A DNA stretch of 35,373 bases from an uncultured Muribaculaceae bacterium (GTDB lineage: Bacteria; Bacteroidota; Bacteroidia; Bacteroidales; Muribaculaceae): positions 1 through 35,373 of the forward strand of contig CAMWIJ010000027.1 in NCBI GenBank assembly GCA_947174275.1, given 5' to 3'. Positions within the stretch are counted from its first letter, which is position 1, and each line of letters starts with the position of its first letter. The notes under the pieces were generated by a model. The model was not told where the DNA came from, made no database searches, and worked only from the letters and a program-made list of their open reading frames with translations. A program made the translations under genes and the position numbers. Shown in pieces: positions 1-7,210 of the stretch.

Positions 1-586
1 TGTAGATATATTCCTGCTCACCGATATTCTTTGGATCGTATGTATGTCGAAATTTCACAAGCCAGTGACCGTCACTGTCTGAAAACACCGCTTTAGGTCT
101 TGCCCCGCCGCTGTTGCCGCTGTTGAAAAGCAGGAGTCCGGCGTCATCGTCCTGTCGTTCCCGAAGCACCTCCAATGCCTTTTGCTGGAGCATATCAAAA
201 TCATCGGTTTCTTCTCCTGTCACAATATTTGATACGGGTGTGTATGTCAACACGCCCATGCCGCCGCTTCCTACGATGCTCAGCCTGTCAAGTGCTGACA
301 GGTCGGTATCGTTTATCCCTTCGCGCAGTAGAGCCTTATGGAGCAGATAACGTCCGTAACCATCCGGGAGGCTGTCCTCAAAAATACCGAAATCACCGTT
401 GAACGGTGTCGGCTTGGCTATGAACATACCCGGTTTCAACGGCAACTCCAGCGGAGAGATGCTGAAACCGTCGGCGAGCCATTCCCTGTCGTATTCAAAG
501 ACGCAGAGGCGGTTGTCGGGAGTAAGCGACATGGTGCCTACATCGCGGTCGTGGTATTTTACGGAAAGTCGGTCAATCTTCTTCAT
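1..586 (-). CDS. hipA: HipA-family serine/threonine kinase toxin, N-terminal part (runs off the left edge)
   Basis: An open frame starts at ATG 586 and stays open to base 1, giving about 195 residues with the C-terminus outside the window. It begins MKKIDRLSVKYHDRDVG and carries the HipA N-terminal subdomain features PLELPLKPG, FEDSLPDGYGRYLL and the glycine-rich SGNSGGARPKA segment near residue 167, followed by HWLVKF. HipA proteins are protein kinases that phosphorylate translation factors such as aminoacyl-tRNA synthetases and cause growth arrest; the catalytic residues lie beyond the edge, so activity cannot be judged. The start overlaps the 3' end of the upstream antitoxin gene by 14 bases, which supports both the start choice and co-translation as a toxin-antitoxin pair. 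Confidence 0.9.
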   Translation of the reverse strand, partial: MKKIDRLSVKYHDRDVGTMSLTPDNRLCVFEYDREWLADGFSISPLELPLKPGMFIAKPTPFNGDFGIFEDSLPDGYGRYLLHKALLREGINDTDLSALDRLSIVGSGGMGVLTYTPVSNIVTGEETDDFDMLQQKALEVLRERQDDDAGLLLFNSGNSGGARPKAVFSDSDGHWLVKFRHTYDPKNIGEQEYIY

Positions 587-935
587 CTGCGCGAGGTTTA
601 CGGTTGTATGCTTTCTTCTTGCCGGCATTCTTGCGAATCTGCGTGAGTTCCTCCATTGTGGAATACTTGGGCGCGGCAAAAATGTCGCGCACTTCTTGCA
701 GATAATCCATCGAGATTGCAAGGAGTATAAGATTCTTCAGAGATATGAGTCCTTTCTGCTCGAAGCGTGTTATGTTGGCAAGAGCCACGCCTGATTTCTC
801 AGCCACAGCCTCCCGTGTCAAACCACGCTCCACACGCCTGCTGCGGAAGTCATCCGCCAACTTGCGGGCCACATCGTCCGCATCGGGCAATGTAAAACCG
901 TCTAATACTGACAACATATTATCTGAATAATTCAT
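573..935 (-). CDS. hipB: HipB-like XRE-family antitoxin
   Basis: A 120-residue protein with a helix-turn-helix at about residues 30-80: RSRRVERGLTREAVAEKSGV is the scanning helix pair, followed by ALANITRFEQKG. This is the Cro/CI (XRE) fold used by HipB antitoxins, which neutralise HipA and repress their own operon. The C-terminal tail is basic then acidic (KKKAYNRKPRADEED). The gene lies directly upstream of hipA and overlaps it by 14 bases. Start at 935 gives MNYSDNMLS; Met7 is an alternative. A candidate promoter and an inverted repeat that could be the autoregulatory operator lie upstream. Identification is firm; which kinase target this system uses cannot be told. Confidence 0.88.
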   Translation of the reverse strand: MNYSDNMLSVLDGFTLPDADDVARKLADDFRSRRVERGLTREAVAEKSGVALANITRFEQKGLISLKNLILLAISMDYLQEVRDIFAAPKYSTMEELTQIRKNAGKKKAYNRKPRADEED

Positions 936-969
936 TCCGACGCAAATACTGATTAAATATTATCAATTA

Positions 970-1001
970 CAAAGATAGTGATTATTCATGATACGGGCAA
1001 G
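970..1001 (-). promoter_or_regulatory. Candidate hipBA promoter
   Basis: On the minus strand TATCTTTG (970-977) matches the Bacteroidetes -7 box TAnnTTTG. The -33 position, 20 nt upstream, reads CTTG, one base off TTTG. The box lies about 35 bases before the hipB start. Confidence 0.5.
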
Positions 1002-1037
1002 TTTGTATGGGCATATTTCAGTTGTAGGACATACAAA
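1002..1037. promoter_or_regulatory. Inverted repeat, candidate HipB operator
   Basis: TTTGTATG (1002-1009) and CATACAAA (1030-1037) form a perfect 8-bp inverted repeat with a 20-base spacer, immediately upstream of the hipBA -33 region. HipB-type antitoxins bind inverted repeats at their own promoter, so this is the natural operator candidate. Binding is inferred, not shown. Confidence 0.4.
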
Positions 1038-1204
1038 TCCGAGGATAAATTGTTAATTTTGTGTATGGCAAAGAAGAATTCGGTTTTACGGCGCAGCCTC
1101 TGTTTAAAGAGGCTCTGAGGAATGGATGTTTTCATCAAGAACGCGCATCGCAATTTATTGGATATGGAAGATGGTGAATAGCAGAATTTTGCTAAATTTG
1201 CGTT

Positions 1205-1666
1205 ATGAAATCTATATTTTGCTATTTGACCTTATTGTGCGTTGCTCTGTTTAACACATCATGCAACACACATAAACATATGCCTATATCTAATACCAAC
1301 GTAGATGAATTGGTGATATTCTACGAACCCGAACAACAAGTCTACTATTTGAATGGTGGGGACAAAGGTCTACTGAATGATCTTTACACGATATTGCTAA
1401 AGACCGCTCCTGTATCACAAGAATGTATCAAAGCTCGTGCCGTTGTAAGGTTCTGTGTTTCTGAGAATGGGATTATTGACTCTAATAGCATAAAAATTGT
1501 GCGGAACAAATCTGTGCCTGAAGATTATATGAATGCTGCCATCGAGGCAATCAAAAAATTGGGTAAATTTGAGCCTGCGAAAATGAATGGCATACCTAAA
1601 AAGGTATGGTATAACCTACCTATCATATATCCTATTCCATTAGATAAAATCATTACGAGCGAATAG
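1205..1666 (+). CDS. Small lipoprotein with TonB C-terminus-like domain
   Basis: A 153-residue protein. The first 20 residues form a signal peptide ending in FNTSC, a plausible though not classical lipobox with Cys20 as the lipidated residue. Residues about 75-150 resemble the TonB C-terminal domain found in Bacteroidetes envelope proteins: AVVRFCVSENGIIDSNSIKI, then AAIEAIKKLGKFEPAKMNG and a strand VWYNLPIIYPI. There is no proline-rich linker or N-terminal membrane anchor, so it is not a standalone energy transducer; it may be a periplasmic or lipoprotein relative. A TAAATTTG box sits only four bases before the ATG, so the transcript could be nearly leaderless. A terminator follows at 1689. 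Function unknown. Confidence 0.75.
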   Translation: MKSIFCYLTLLCVALFNTSCNTHKHMPISNTNVDELVIFYEPEQQVYYLNGGDKGLLNDLYTILLKTAPVSQECIKARAVVRFCVSENGIIDSNSIKIVRNKSVPEDYMNAAIEAIKKLGKFEPAKMNGIPKKVWYNLPIIYPIPLDKIITSE

Positions 1667-1688
1667 GAACTCGTCTTTTATAGCATGG

Positions 1689-1725
1689 AACGGCTTATGT
1701 ATCTTCGCGGTACATAAGCCGTTTT
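1689..1725 (+). terminator. Rho-independent terminator after the TonB-like gene
   Basis: Perfect 13-bp stem (arms 1689-1701 and 1711-1723, AACGGCTTATGTA and its complement) with a 9-base loop, followed by TTTTC. It ends five bases before the ATG of the next gene. Confidence 0.7.
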
Positions 1726-1727
1726 CT

Positions 1728-2159
1728 ATGTTATATCCCAACGCTATCGAAGTATGCCGCGCCGAACTCTTTACAAAAGAGTTCGAACTGCGCGAACGCT
1801 ATCCACAAGCTCTTGTGAATAAGGTACTTCGTGTGTGCGAAATGTATAACTGGTTTATCGCCAATCCCGACGGTACCGACCGCGAGTTTGTCGCCGAGGT
1901 CTGCCAACGTCATGGAATACACCGCACGACGGTTTATTCAGACCTTGCCGTTGTTAAGTCGCTGCTGCCAATGCTTGGCTCGGCTTCTCGCGACTTTCAC
2001 CGTTGGCGCACCAACGAAATGCTTATCGCCAAACAAGATGGCATATTGAGAAATACCGAAAGGAAATTATCGACATTGAAGATGTCGAGTTTGAGGGAGT
2101 CGACCTCGAAGAAGACGAGTTATTCGCCCCCCCCCTACAAGGAAGATGATAACGTATAG
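1728..2159 (+). CDS. Hypothetical DNA-binding-like protein, probably internally deleted and frameshifted
   Basis: The intact frame gives 143 residues. Residues 1-100 look like a real protein: RERYPQALVNKVLRVCEMYN, then FVAEVCQRHGIHRTTVYSDL, a helix-turn-helix-like segment reminiscent of small terminase or recombination-linked proteins. After NEMLIAKQ (about residue 104) the annotated frame turns into low-quality Ser/Lys-rich sequence, while another frame (2039-2149) reads WHIEKYRKEIIDIEDVEFE and then an acidic tail ending LFAPPLQGR before a TGA at 2147. That second frame looks like the native C-terminus, so the gene appears to have lost an internal segment and its frame. A run of nine C at 2127-2135 lies near the end. 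Function unknown; likely mobile-element cargo. Confidence 0.55.
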   Translation: MLYPNAIEVCRAELFTKEFELRERYPQALVNKVLRVCEMYNWFIANPDGTDREFVAEVCQRHGIHRTTVYSDLAVVKSLLPMLGSASRDFHRWRTNEMLIAKQDGILRNTERKLSTLKMSSLRESTSKKTSYSPPPYKEDDNV

Positions 2160-2161
2160 TA

Positions 2162-2266
2162 TTATTTGCCCTTCTGATGATTCTTCTTATAGAAGTAACC
2201 ACCAATAAGACCGCCAATAATTCCTGCCGCAACTGGCAGATATGCGTACCAAGGTAGATTAAGCAT
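2162..2266 (-). CDS. 34-residue single-pass membrane miniprotein (candidate)
   Basis: ATG at 2266 opens a 34-codon frame: MLNLPWYAYLPVAAG, then a glycine-rich hydrophobic helix IIGGLIGGYFY and a basic tail KKNHQKGK before TAA. The composition is that of a genuine small membrane protein: an aromatic interface, one TM helix with GG motifs, and a positive cytoplasmic tail. GGAG lies three bases before the start, closer than usual. The ORF is convergent with the degenerate gene at 1728 and begins upstream of the tRNA-Ser terminator. Too short for most gene callers; function unknown. Confidence 0.5.
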   Translation of the reverse strand: MLNLPWYAYLPVAAGIIGGLIGGYFYKKNHQKGK

Positions 2267-2301
2267 ATACTCCAATTTTGCGATGATAAGAAAGATTAAA
2301 A

Positions 2302-2361
2302 TTTACAAAAAACAAAATAAGCCTTGAAAATCAGTAGTTGATTAGTCGATTTTCAAGGCTT
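2302..2361 (-). terminator. Terminator of tRNA-Ser
   Basis: A perfect 14-bp inverted repeat (2319-2332 and 2348-2361, AAGCCTTGAAAATC and complement) with a 15-base loop lies directly downstream of the tRNA on the minus strand. It is followed by ATTTTGTTTTTTG on that strand. Confidence 0.7.
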
Positions 2362-2368
2362 TATCTTG

Positions 2369-2456
2369 CGGAGAGAGCGGGATTCGAACCCGCGATAGGC
2401 TTTTGGCCTATATCCGCTTTCCAGGCGAACCTCTTCAGCCACTCGAGCATCTCTCC
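2369..2456 (-). tRNA. tRNA-Ser (anticodon GGA)
   Basis: The minus strand folds as a type II tRNA of 88 bases: acceptor GGAGAGA/TCTCTCC, a D-arm containing GAGTGGCTGAAGAG, the anticodon loop CTGGAAA with anticodon GGA, a long variable arm built on ATAGGC/GCCTAT, and a T-arm GCGGGTTCGAATCCCGC, then discriminator G. CCA is not encoded. The long variable arm and the G discriminator are serine-specific. It is flanked by its own promoter box and terminator. Confidence 0.97.
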
Positions 2457-2481
2457 TTTGGGTTGTTGCTTTTTTGCTGTG

Positions 2482-2489
2482 CAAAGGTA
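2482..2489 (-). promoter_or_regulatory. -7 box of the tRNA-Ser promoter
   Basis: TACCTTTG on the minus strand matches TAnnTTTG and lies 26 bases before the tRNA 5' end. No clear TTTG is found at the expected -33 distance. Confidence 0.45.
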
Positions 2490-2843
2490 ATTTATTTTTT
2501 TTGTTTTTGCGAGTTTTTTTGAGATTTTTTGAGATTAGGGGCGGATTTTGTGTGAATTTGAGATGGCCGCAAGAATTTGAGATGTGAATTTGTGCCGGTT
2601 GTGGGATTTGCGGCGGGGGGGTGATTTTTGCTGTTGATTTGTCAGTGGGGGCAGGTGATGGTGAAGGTATTTGATAAAATTGGTAATAATGTTGGTTGAG
2701 GGGGATGTGGTGTATGTTTTTGACGCATTTTTGCGAAAAAGTTTTTTTATCTTTGTAAACCGTTTTTTTCTGTTACGGATGGCGATGCTGTGTCGTCGCT
2801 GTGATGTTTCAGATTTCGGTGTATCAGTTATCAATGTTTTATC
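2490..2843. other. Gene-free GT-rich stretch before GH97
   Basis: No credible gene on either strand. The plus strand is strongly depleted in C and contains short direct repeats (GAATTTGAGATG at 2554 and 2573, 19-base period) and homopolymer runs. A TATCTTTG box at 2748-2755 on the plus strand could be the -7 element of the GH97 promoter, but its TTTG partners are at 14 and 25 nt rather than 20. Confidence 0.5.
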
Positions 2844-3043
2844 TAAGAGTATGTTTAGTTTTAAACCAAATTAAATATTTGAGTATGTTCTATTAATTTT
2901 TGATTTCATTACAAAGGATCTTTTGGGCTCTTTTTTAAAGATTTCATCAGTCACGATGCCCGCATCGCTCCCTCTTCAACTTTAAAAAAGCTCTCCAAAA
3001 TCTCTCTTTGCGCTAAAATCATTTAAAAGTAAACATACTCTTA
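2844..3043. repeat. Long palindromic element, copy A (GH97 leader)
   Basis: Terminal arms 2844-2865 and 3022-3043 are complementary at 21 of 22 positions (TAAGAGTATGTTTA at the outer end). Middle arms (GGGCTCTTTTTTAAAG near 2928 and CTTTAAAAAAGCTCTCC near 2980) also pair. At the centre, TCAGTC (2947-2952) precedes a CGATGC-CC-GCATCG hairpin (2954-2967). The same three-tier plan is seen at 11057 and 25140. The element ends 15 bases before the GH97 ATG. Confidence 0.75.
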
Positions 3044-3058
3044 AATCAGTATATAGGA

Positions 3059-5158
3059 ATGAAGAATCTGCTTTTTTTGCTTGGTCTCGGTTGTGCTGTC
3101 AGCGGCGGCGCGGCTGTTGTTTCGTCGCCTGACGGTGATATTGCTGTCAATATGGATGTTGATGGCGCGGGGCGGCCTGTTTACAGTGTCAGTTACAAGG
3201 GTATGCCTGTTGTGACGGAGAGTTGTCTGGGGCTGTCGGCTCGTGAGACGGCTATCGCTGAGGGCTATAATGTGGAGTTTGGGGATGTTGTTGAATTTGA
3301 TGAGGTGTGGACGCCTGTATGGGGTGAGTATGCTGAGGTCAGAAATCATTATAATGAGCTGGTAGGCCGGTTCAGAGGTGAGTCGGGTCCGGATTTTGAT
3401 GTCAGGGTGAGGGTGTTTGATGACGGTGTGGGTTTTAGGTATGAGTTGCCTCAGAGCGGTGATTTGTATTTTCTGTCGGTGACGGGAGAGAATACGGAGT
3501 TTAATTTTGCTGATGACTATACTGTTTTTGCCATACCGGGCGATTATGATACGGATGAGTTTCTGTATACGAAGTCGCCGATGAGTGAGCTTGGCGAGAA
3601 GTTGCCGCGTTCACGTCATTCGGAGTCGACGCTGATTGACGGTCTGGCGGTGCAGACTCCTGTGATGATGAAGCATCCGGAGGGTAAGGTTTATGTCAAT
3701 GTGCATGAGGCTGCTCTGGTGGGATATCCTTCGATGGCGCTTGATGTGGATGTTGAGAAGCCGGGGTTTAAATCGCATCTTACGCCGGGTGCGGATGGTG
3801 TGCGCGGTTATGTGCAGCTTCCGTTCAATACGCCGTGGCGTACGCTTATAATCAGTGATGACGCACGCGACATTCTGGCTTCGCAACTGATATACAATCT
3901 TAACGAGCCGTCGAAAATCGCGGATACGTCGTGGATTTATCCGCAGAAGTTCATGGGTGTGTGGTGGGAGATGTTTCTCGGCGGCAATTCGTGGGCTTAC
4001 AGCGATGATATAAGTACGCGTCCGGGTGTGACGGATTACTCGAAGGTGAAGCCTAACGGACGTCATGCGGCAAACACGGAGAATGTGAAAAAATATATTG
4101 ATTTTGCCGCCGAATCGGGCATTAAGGGTGTGCTTGTCGAAGGCTGGAACGAGGGGTGGGAGACTTGGACCGAGGGTCGCAAGAACCGTCATTTCATGTT
4201 TGACAAGGCTTATCCGGATTTTGATGTCGAGGGGCTTGAGCGTTATGCGCGTGAGAAGGGTGTCAAGCTGATAATGCATCACGAGACGTCGGCCAATGCG
4301 GCTGATTATGAGCGTCAGCTTGAGGCGGCTTTTGATTTTATGAACGAGCATGGTTATGATGCTGTCAAGACGGGATATGTGGGTTATATCATACCGCGCG
4401 GCGAGCATCATTCGTCGCAATGGATGAATGACCACTATATTGAGGTGGCGCGTCGTGCGGCCGAACATAAGGTGATGGTTAACAGTCATGAGGCTGTGAG
4501 GCCTACGGGGCTGATGCGTACGTGGCCAAACTGGGTTGCACAGGAGTCGGCCCGTGGAGGCGAGTATGAGGCGATGGGCGGCAATCCGCCGGAGCATACG
4601 ACAATATTGCCGTTTACGCGTCTGAAGGGAGGGCCGATGGATTACACTCCGGGTATCGTCGAGACGGATCTGGCATCGTATGGGTTCGGCAACAATTCGA
4701 AGCCTGGCACTACAATCGCCCGTCAGTTGGCTCTGTATCTGACTATGCCGTCGCCCATGCAGATGGCTTGTGACAAGCCGGAGAGCTATCGCAGGTATGC
4801 GGATGCGTTCGAGTTTATCAAGGTTGTGCCTGTCGAGTGGAGAACGTCGGTGTATCTTGAGGCTGAGCCGGGTGATTATATAACTGTTGCCCGTCAGGAC
4901 AAGAATAGTGATGACTGGTATGTCGGAGCGATTACGGATGAGAATGCGCGCAAGGCCAAATTCAGACTTGACTTTCTGCCGAAGGGAGTGAAGTATATCG
5001 CGACGGTCTATGAGGATGGAAAGGATGCCGACTACAAGAGCAATCCGAAGTCGTATAAAATCTATGAGAAGAAGGTGGACAGCAAGAGTGAGATGACGCT
5101 TGAACTGGCACCCGGCGGCGGTGCTGCCGTAAGGCTTACTCCTGTTTCCGGGAGATAA
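3059..5158 (+). CDS. GH97 glycoside hydrolase, SusB-type inverting alpha-glucosidase
   Basis: A 699-residue secreted or periplasmic enzyme with signal peptide MKNLLFLLGLGCAVSGGAA. The N-terminal GH97 beta-sandwich starts VVSSPDGDIAVNMDVDG with GRPVYSVSYKGMPV. The catalytic TIM barrel begins near FMGVWWEMFLGG, and a C-terminal beta-sandwich follows. The three glutamates typical of the inverting, calcium-dependent SusB branch are present: Glu409 in HHETS, Glu478 in NSHEAVRPTG and Glu496 in QESARG. The retaining branch uses an Asp nucleophile and lacks this set. Expected role is release of glucose from alpha-glucans at the cell envelope. No susC/susD pair is adjacent, so it stands outside a classic Sus locus here. 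Family length is about 650-740, so it is full length. Confidence 0.93.
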   Translation: MKNLLFLLGLGCAVSGGAAVVSSPDGDIAVNMDVDGAGRPVYSVSYKGMPVVTESCLGLSARETAIAEGYNVEFGDVVEFDEVWTPVWGEYAEVRNHYNELVGRFRGESGPDFDVRVRVFDDGVGFRYELPQSGDLYFLSVTGENTEFNFADDYTVFAIPGDYDTDEFLYTKSPMSELGEKLPRSRHSESTLIDGLAVQTPVMMKHPEGKVYVNVHEAALVGYPSMALDVDVEKPGFKSHLTPGADGVRGYVQLPFNTPWRTLIISDDARDILASQLIYNLNEPSKIADTSWIYPQKFMGVWWEMFLGGNSWAYSDDISTRPGVTDYSKVKPNGRHAANTENVKKYIDFAAESGIKGVLVEGWNEGWETWTEGRKNRHFMFDKAYPDFDVEGLERYAREKGVKLIMHHETSANAADYERQLEAAFDFMNEHGYDAVKTGYVGYIIPRGEHHSSQWMNDHYIEVARRAAEHKVMVNSHEAVRPTGLMRTWPNWVAQESARGGEYEAMGGNPPEHTTILPFTRLKGGPMDYTPGIVETDLASYGFGNNSKPGTTIARQLALYLTMPSPMQMACDKPESYRRYADAFEFIKVVPVEWRTSVYLEAEPGDYITVARQDKNSDDWYVGAITDENARKAKFRLDFLPKGVKYIATVYEDGKDADYKSNPKSYKIYEKKVDSKSEMTLELAPGGGAAVRLTPVSGR

Positions 5159-5168
5159 GCGACAGAAT

Positions 5169-5249
5169 ATGTCTCTACAATAAGGGGAAAGTCAATATAT
5201 CACGAGTGATGGCTGTGATATATTGACTTTCCTCTTGTTGCAGAGATGT
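5169..5249. terminator. Long hairpin between convergent GH97 and SGNH genes
   Basis: Arms 5169-5203 and 5215-5249 pair at 30 of 35 positions, with the inner 18 bp perfect (GGAAAGTCAATATATCAC) around an 11-base loop. It lies between two convergent genes and probably ends transcription from both sides, though neither side has a strong T-run. Confidence 0.5.
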
Positions 5250-5330
5250 CTTTGTAAAATGTAGTCTTCCTAAAAGAGTGTTTTTAACGTGAGATAAACT
5301 TGTTGTCCAAATGCTCTCCCGGAGATACAA

Positions 5331-6047
5331 TTATTTTTTGGTGGAATTCTTCCGGAGCGTTTTTTTGATTATCGGGAGGGCGGTCTGTTCCATTATGGTG
5401 TATCCTTCCGGATTAGGGTGCACGCCGTCGCCGGAGTATGCCTGAATGATGCCTCTGTCGGATTCGGATATCATTGGCGTGTAGTAGTCGATATATGCAT
5501 ATCCGTGTTCTTCGGCATATTTCTTTATGCGGGTATTAAGCGATGCGACTTTGTCAGCTACATCGGTGATGTCGGGTCGCCAGCCACAACGGTTGGATGG
5601 AAGAAGTGATGTCATTATAACTTTGATGCCGTTGGCTTCGGCTATCTCGGCCATGGAAACGAGATTGCCGAATGTGAGGTCCTCGTTGTAGGCGTAGTTG
5701 TTTTGTGCGATATCGTTGATTCCTCCATTTATGACTACCGCTGCGGGATGGAGGGCGACGACATCGTTGCGGAAACGGACGAGAAACTGATAGGTGGTCT
5801 GTCCGGAGATGCCTCGCCCGACGAAATTGTTGTCGGAGAAAAATTGCGGATGAACGCCTGGCCAATAGTCAGTTATTGAGTTTCCGATGAATACGACAAG
5901 GTCGGAAGGTCTGTCGGGGTTATTAATTATGCGTTGGTTGTCGGCGTTGTAGCGCTCGATGTTGGCCCAGTCGGATTCGGCATGCATGGATAACCACGGA
6001 ACGATAGATAAGGCGAGAGCTATCAGATGTTTGAATGATGGGTTCAT
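5331..6047 (-). CDS. SGNH/GDSL-family hydrolase, secreted
   Basis: A 238-residue protein with signal peptide MNPSFKHLIALALSIVPWLSMHA. SGNH blocks are in order: block I VVFIGNSITDYWPG with the catalytic Ser57, block II GISGQTT with the oxyanion Gly, block III NGGINDI with the oxyanion Asn, and block V SGDGVHPNPEG with Asp207 and His210. These enzymes cleave esters, often acetyl groups on carbohydrates or acylated substrates; the closest Bacteroidetes relatives are GDSL acylhydrolase-like proteins. It starts nine bases after tgt and is probably read with it. The substrate cannot be told from sequence. Confidence 0.88.
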   Translation of the reverse strand: MNPSFKHLIALALSIVPWLSMHAESDWANIERYNADNQRIINNPDRPSDLVVFIGNSITDYWPGVHPQFFSDNNFVGRGISGQTTYQFLVRFRNDVVALHPAAVVINGGINDIAQNNYAYNEDLTFGNLVSMAEIAEANGIKVIMTSLLPSNRCGWRPDITDVADKVASLNTRIKKYAEEHGYAYIDYYTPMISESDRGIIQAYSGDGVHPNPEGYTIMEQTALPIIKKTLRKNSTKK

Positions 6048-6056
6048 AAGTTGCTG

Positions 6057-7187
6057 TTATAATCTTTGTGTGAGGATTGGGAGGATGGCTTTTTTCCAGT
6101 CGGCGAAGTCTCCGGCCATTATGTGCTGACGGGCCTGTGTGACGAGCCAGAGGTAGAATGCGAGGTTATGGATTGACGCAATCTGCATGGCGAGGATTTC
6201 GTCGGCTATGAACAGATGGCGCAGATAGGCTCTGGAATATGTGCGGTCGACGTATGACGGACCGTCTTCCTGGATTGGAGAGAAATCGTCGGCCCATTTT
6301 TTATTGCGCATGTTCATGATGCCGTGGGAGGTGAAGAGCATGCCGTTGCGAGCGTTGCGGGTGGGCATGACGCAGTCCATCATGTCGACTCCGCGCTCGA
6401 TTGCCTCGAGGATATTTGCGGGTGTGCCTACGCCCATGAGGTAGCGCGGGCGGTCGGCAGGAAGAATTTCGTTGACGACTTCAATCATGTCGTACATTAC
6501 TTCGGCCGGTTCGCCTACGGCAAGGCCACCGATTGCGTTGCCTTCGGCACCGAGGTCGGCGACGAATTTTGCCGACTCACGGCGCAGGTCGGGGTATGTG
6601 CAGCCCTGCACGATGGGGAAGAATGCCTGAGAGTGGCCGTAGCGCGGTGATGTGGCGTTGAAGTGATCCCAGCCTCTGCGCAGCCAGCGATGAGTCAGGG
6701 CGAGTGATTTTGTGGCGTAGGCGCGGTCGGAGGTGCCGGGGGGGCACTCATCGAGCGCCATCATGATGTCGGAACCGATGGAGCGTTGTATGTCGACAAC
6801 TTTTTCGGGGGTGAAAAGGTGTTTAGATCCGTCGATGTGCGAACGGAAATATGCGCCTTCTTCCTTGAGTTTGCGGTTGGATGAGAGGGAGAATACCTGG
6901 AAGCCGCCGGAATCGGTGAGGATAGGGCGTTCCCACCCGTTGAACTTGTGCAGGCCGCCGGCTTGTTCGATTATATCGGTTCCGGGGCGGAGGTAGAGGT
7001 GGTAGGTGTTGCCGAGTATGATTTTTGCGTCGATGTCGTCGCGGAGCTCGTGCTGATGGACGGCTTTGACGGATCCCTGGGTGCCAACCGGCATGAAAAT
7101 GGGGGTTGGAATGTCACCGTGGTCGGTGTGTATGATGCCGGCTCGTGCGCCGGATTTTTTATCAGTAGCCTGTAATGTAAATTTCAT
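6057..7187 (-). CDS. tgt: tRNA-guanine transglycosylase
   Basis: A 376-residue enzyme that exchanges guanine 34 for preQ1 in GUN-anticodon tRNAs, the committed tRNA step of queuosine synthesis. Seen: MKFTLQATDKKSGARAG start, FMPVGTQGSVKAV, TDSGGFQVFS with catalytic Asp92, GGLAVGEP and GVDMMDCVMPTRNARNG, the nucleophile and substrate loop. The usual zinc site CxCxxC is replaced by GPSYVD just before RTYSRAYLRHL; only the ligand-like His of IHNL remains. The start at 7187 was chosen because the frame upstream of it overlaps the preceding gene with non-protein-like sequence, and MKFTLQ matches the family N-terminus. Follows the 7211 gene by 23 bases. Confidence 0.95.
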   Translation of the reverse strand: MKFTLQATDKKSGARAGIIHTDHGDIPTPIFMPVGTQGSVKAVHQHELRDDIDAKIILGNTYHLYLRPGTDIIEQAGGLHKFNGWERPILTDSGGFQVFSLSSNRKLKEEGAYFRSHIDGSKHLFTPEKVVDIQRSIGSDIMMALDECPPGTSDRAYATKSLALTHRWLRRGWDHFNATSPRYGHSQAFFPIVQGCTYPDLRRESAKFVADLGAEGNAIGGLAVGEPAEVMYDMIEVVNEILPADRPRYLMGVGTPANILEAIERGVDMMDCVMPTRNARNGMLFTSHGIMNMRNKKWADDFSPIQEDGPSYVDRTYSRAYLRHLFIADEILAMQIASIHNLAFYLWLVTQARQHIMAGDFADWKKAILPILTQRL

Positions 7188-7210
7188 GAATGGGTGTGGT
7201 TTAATGACTA

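Noticed and set aside
2671-2874. A 67-codon plus-strand frame before GH97
   Set aside because: Low-complexity hydrophobic and Cys/Arg sequence with no start signal; it overlaps the edge of a palindromic element.
3611-4597. A 328-codon open frame on the minus strand opposite GH97
   Set aside because: It lies antisense to a clear GH97 gene, is rich in Arg, His and Ile in the way mirrored codons produce, and shows no domain.
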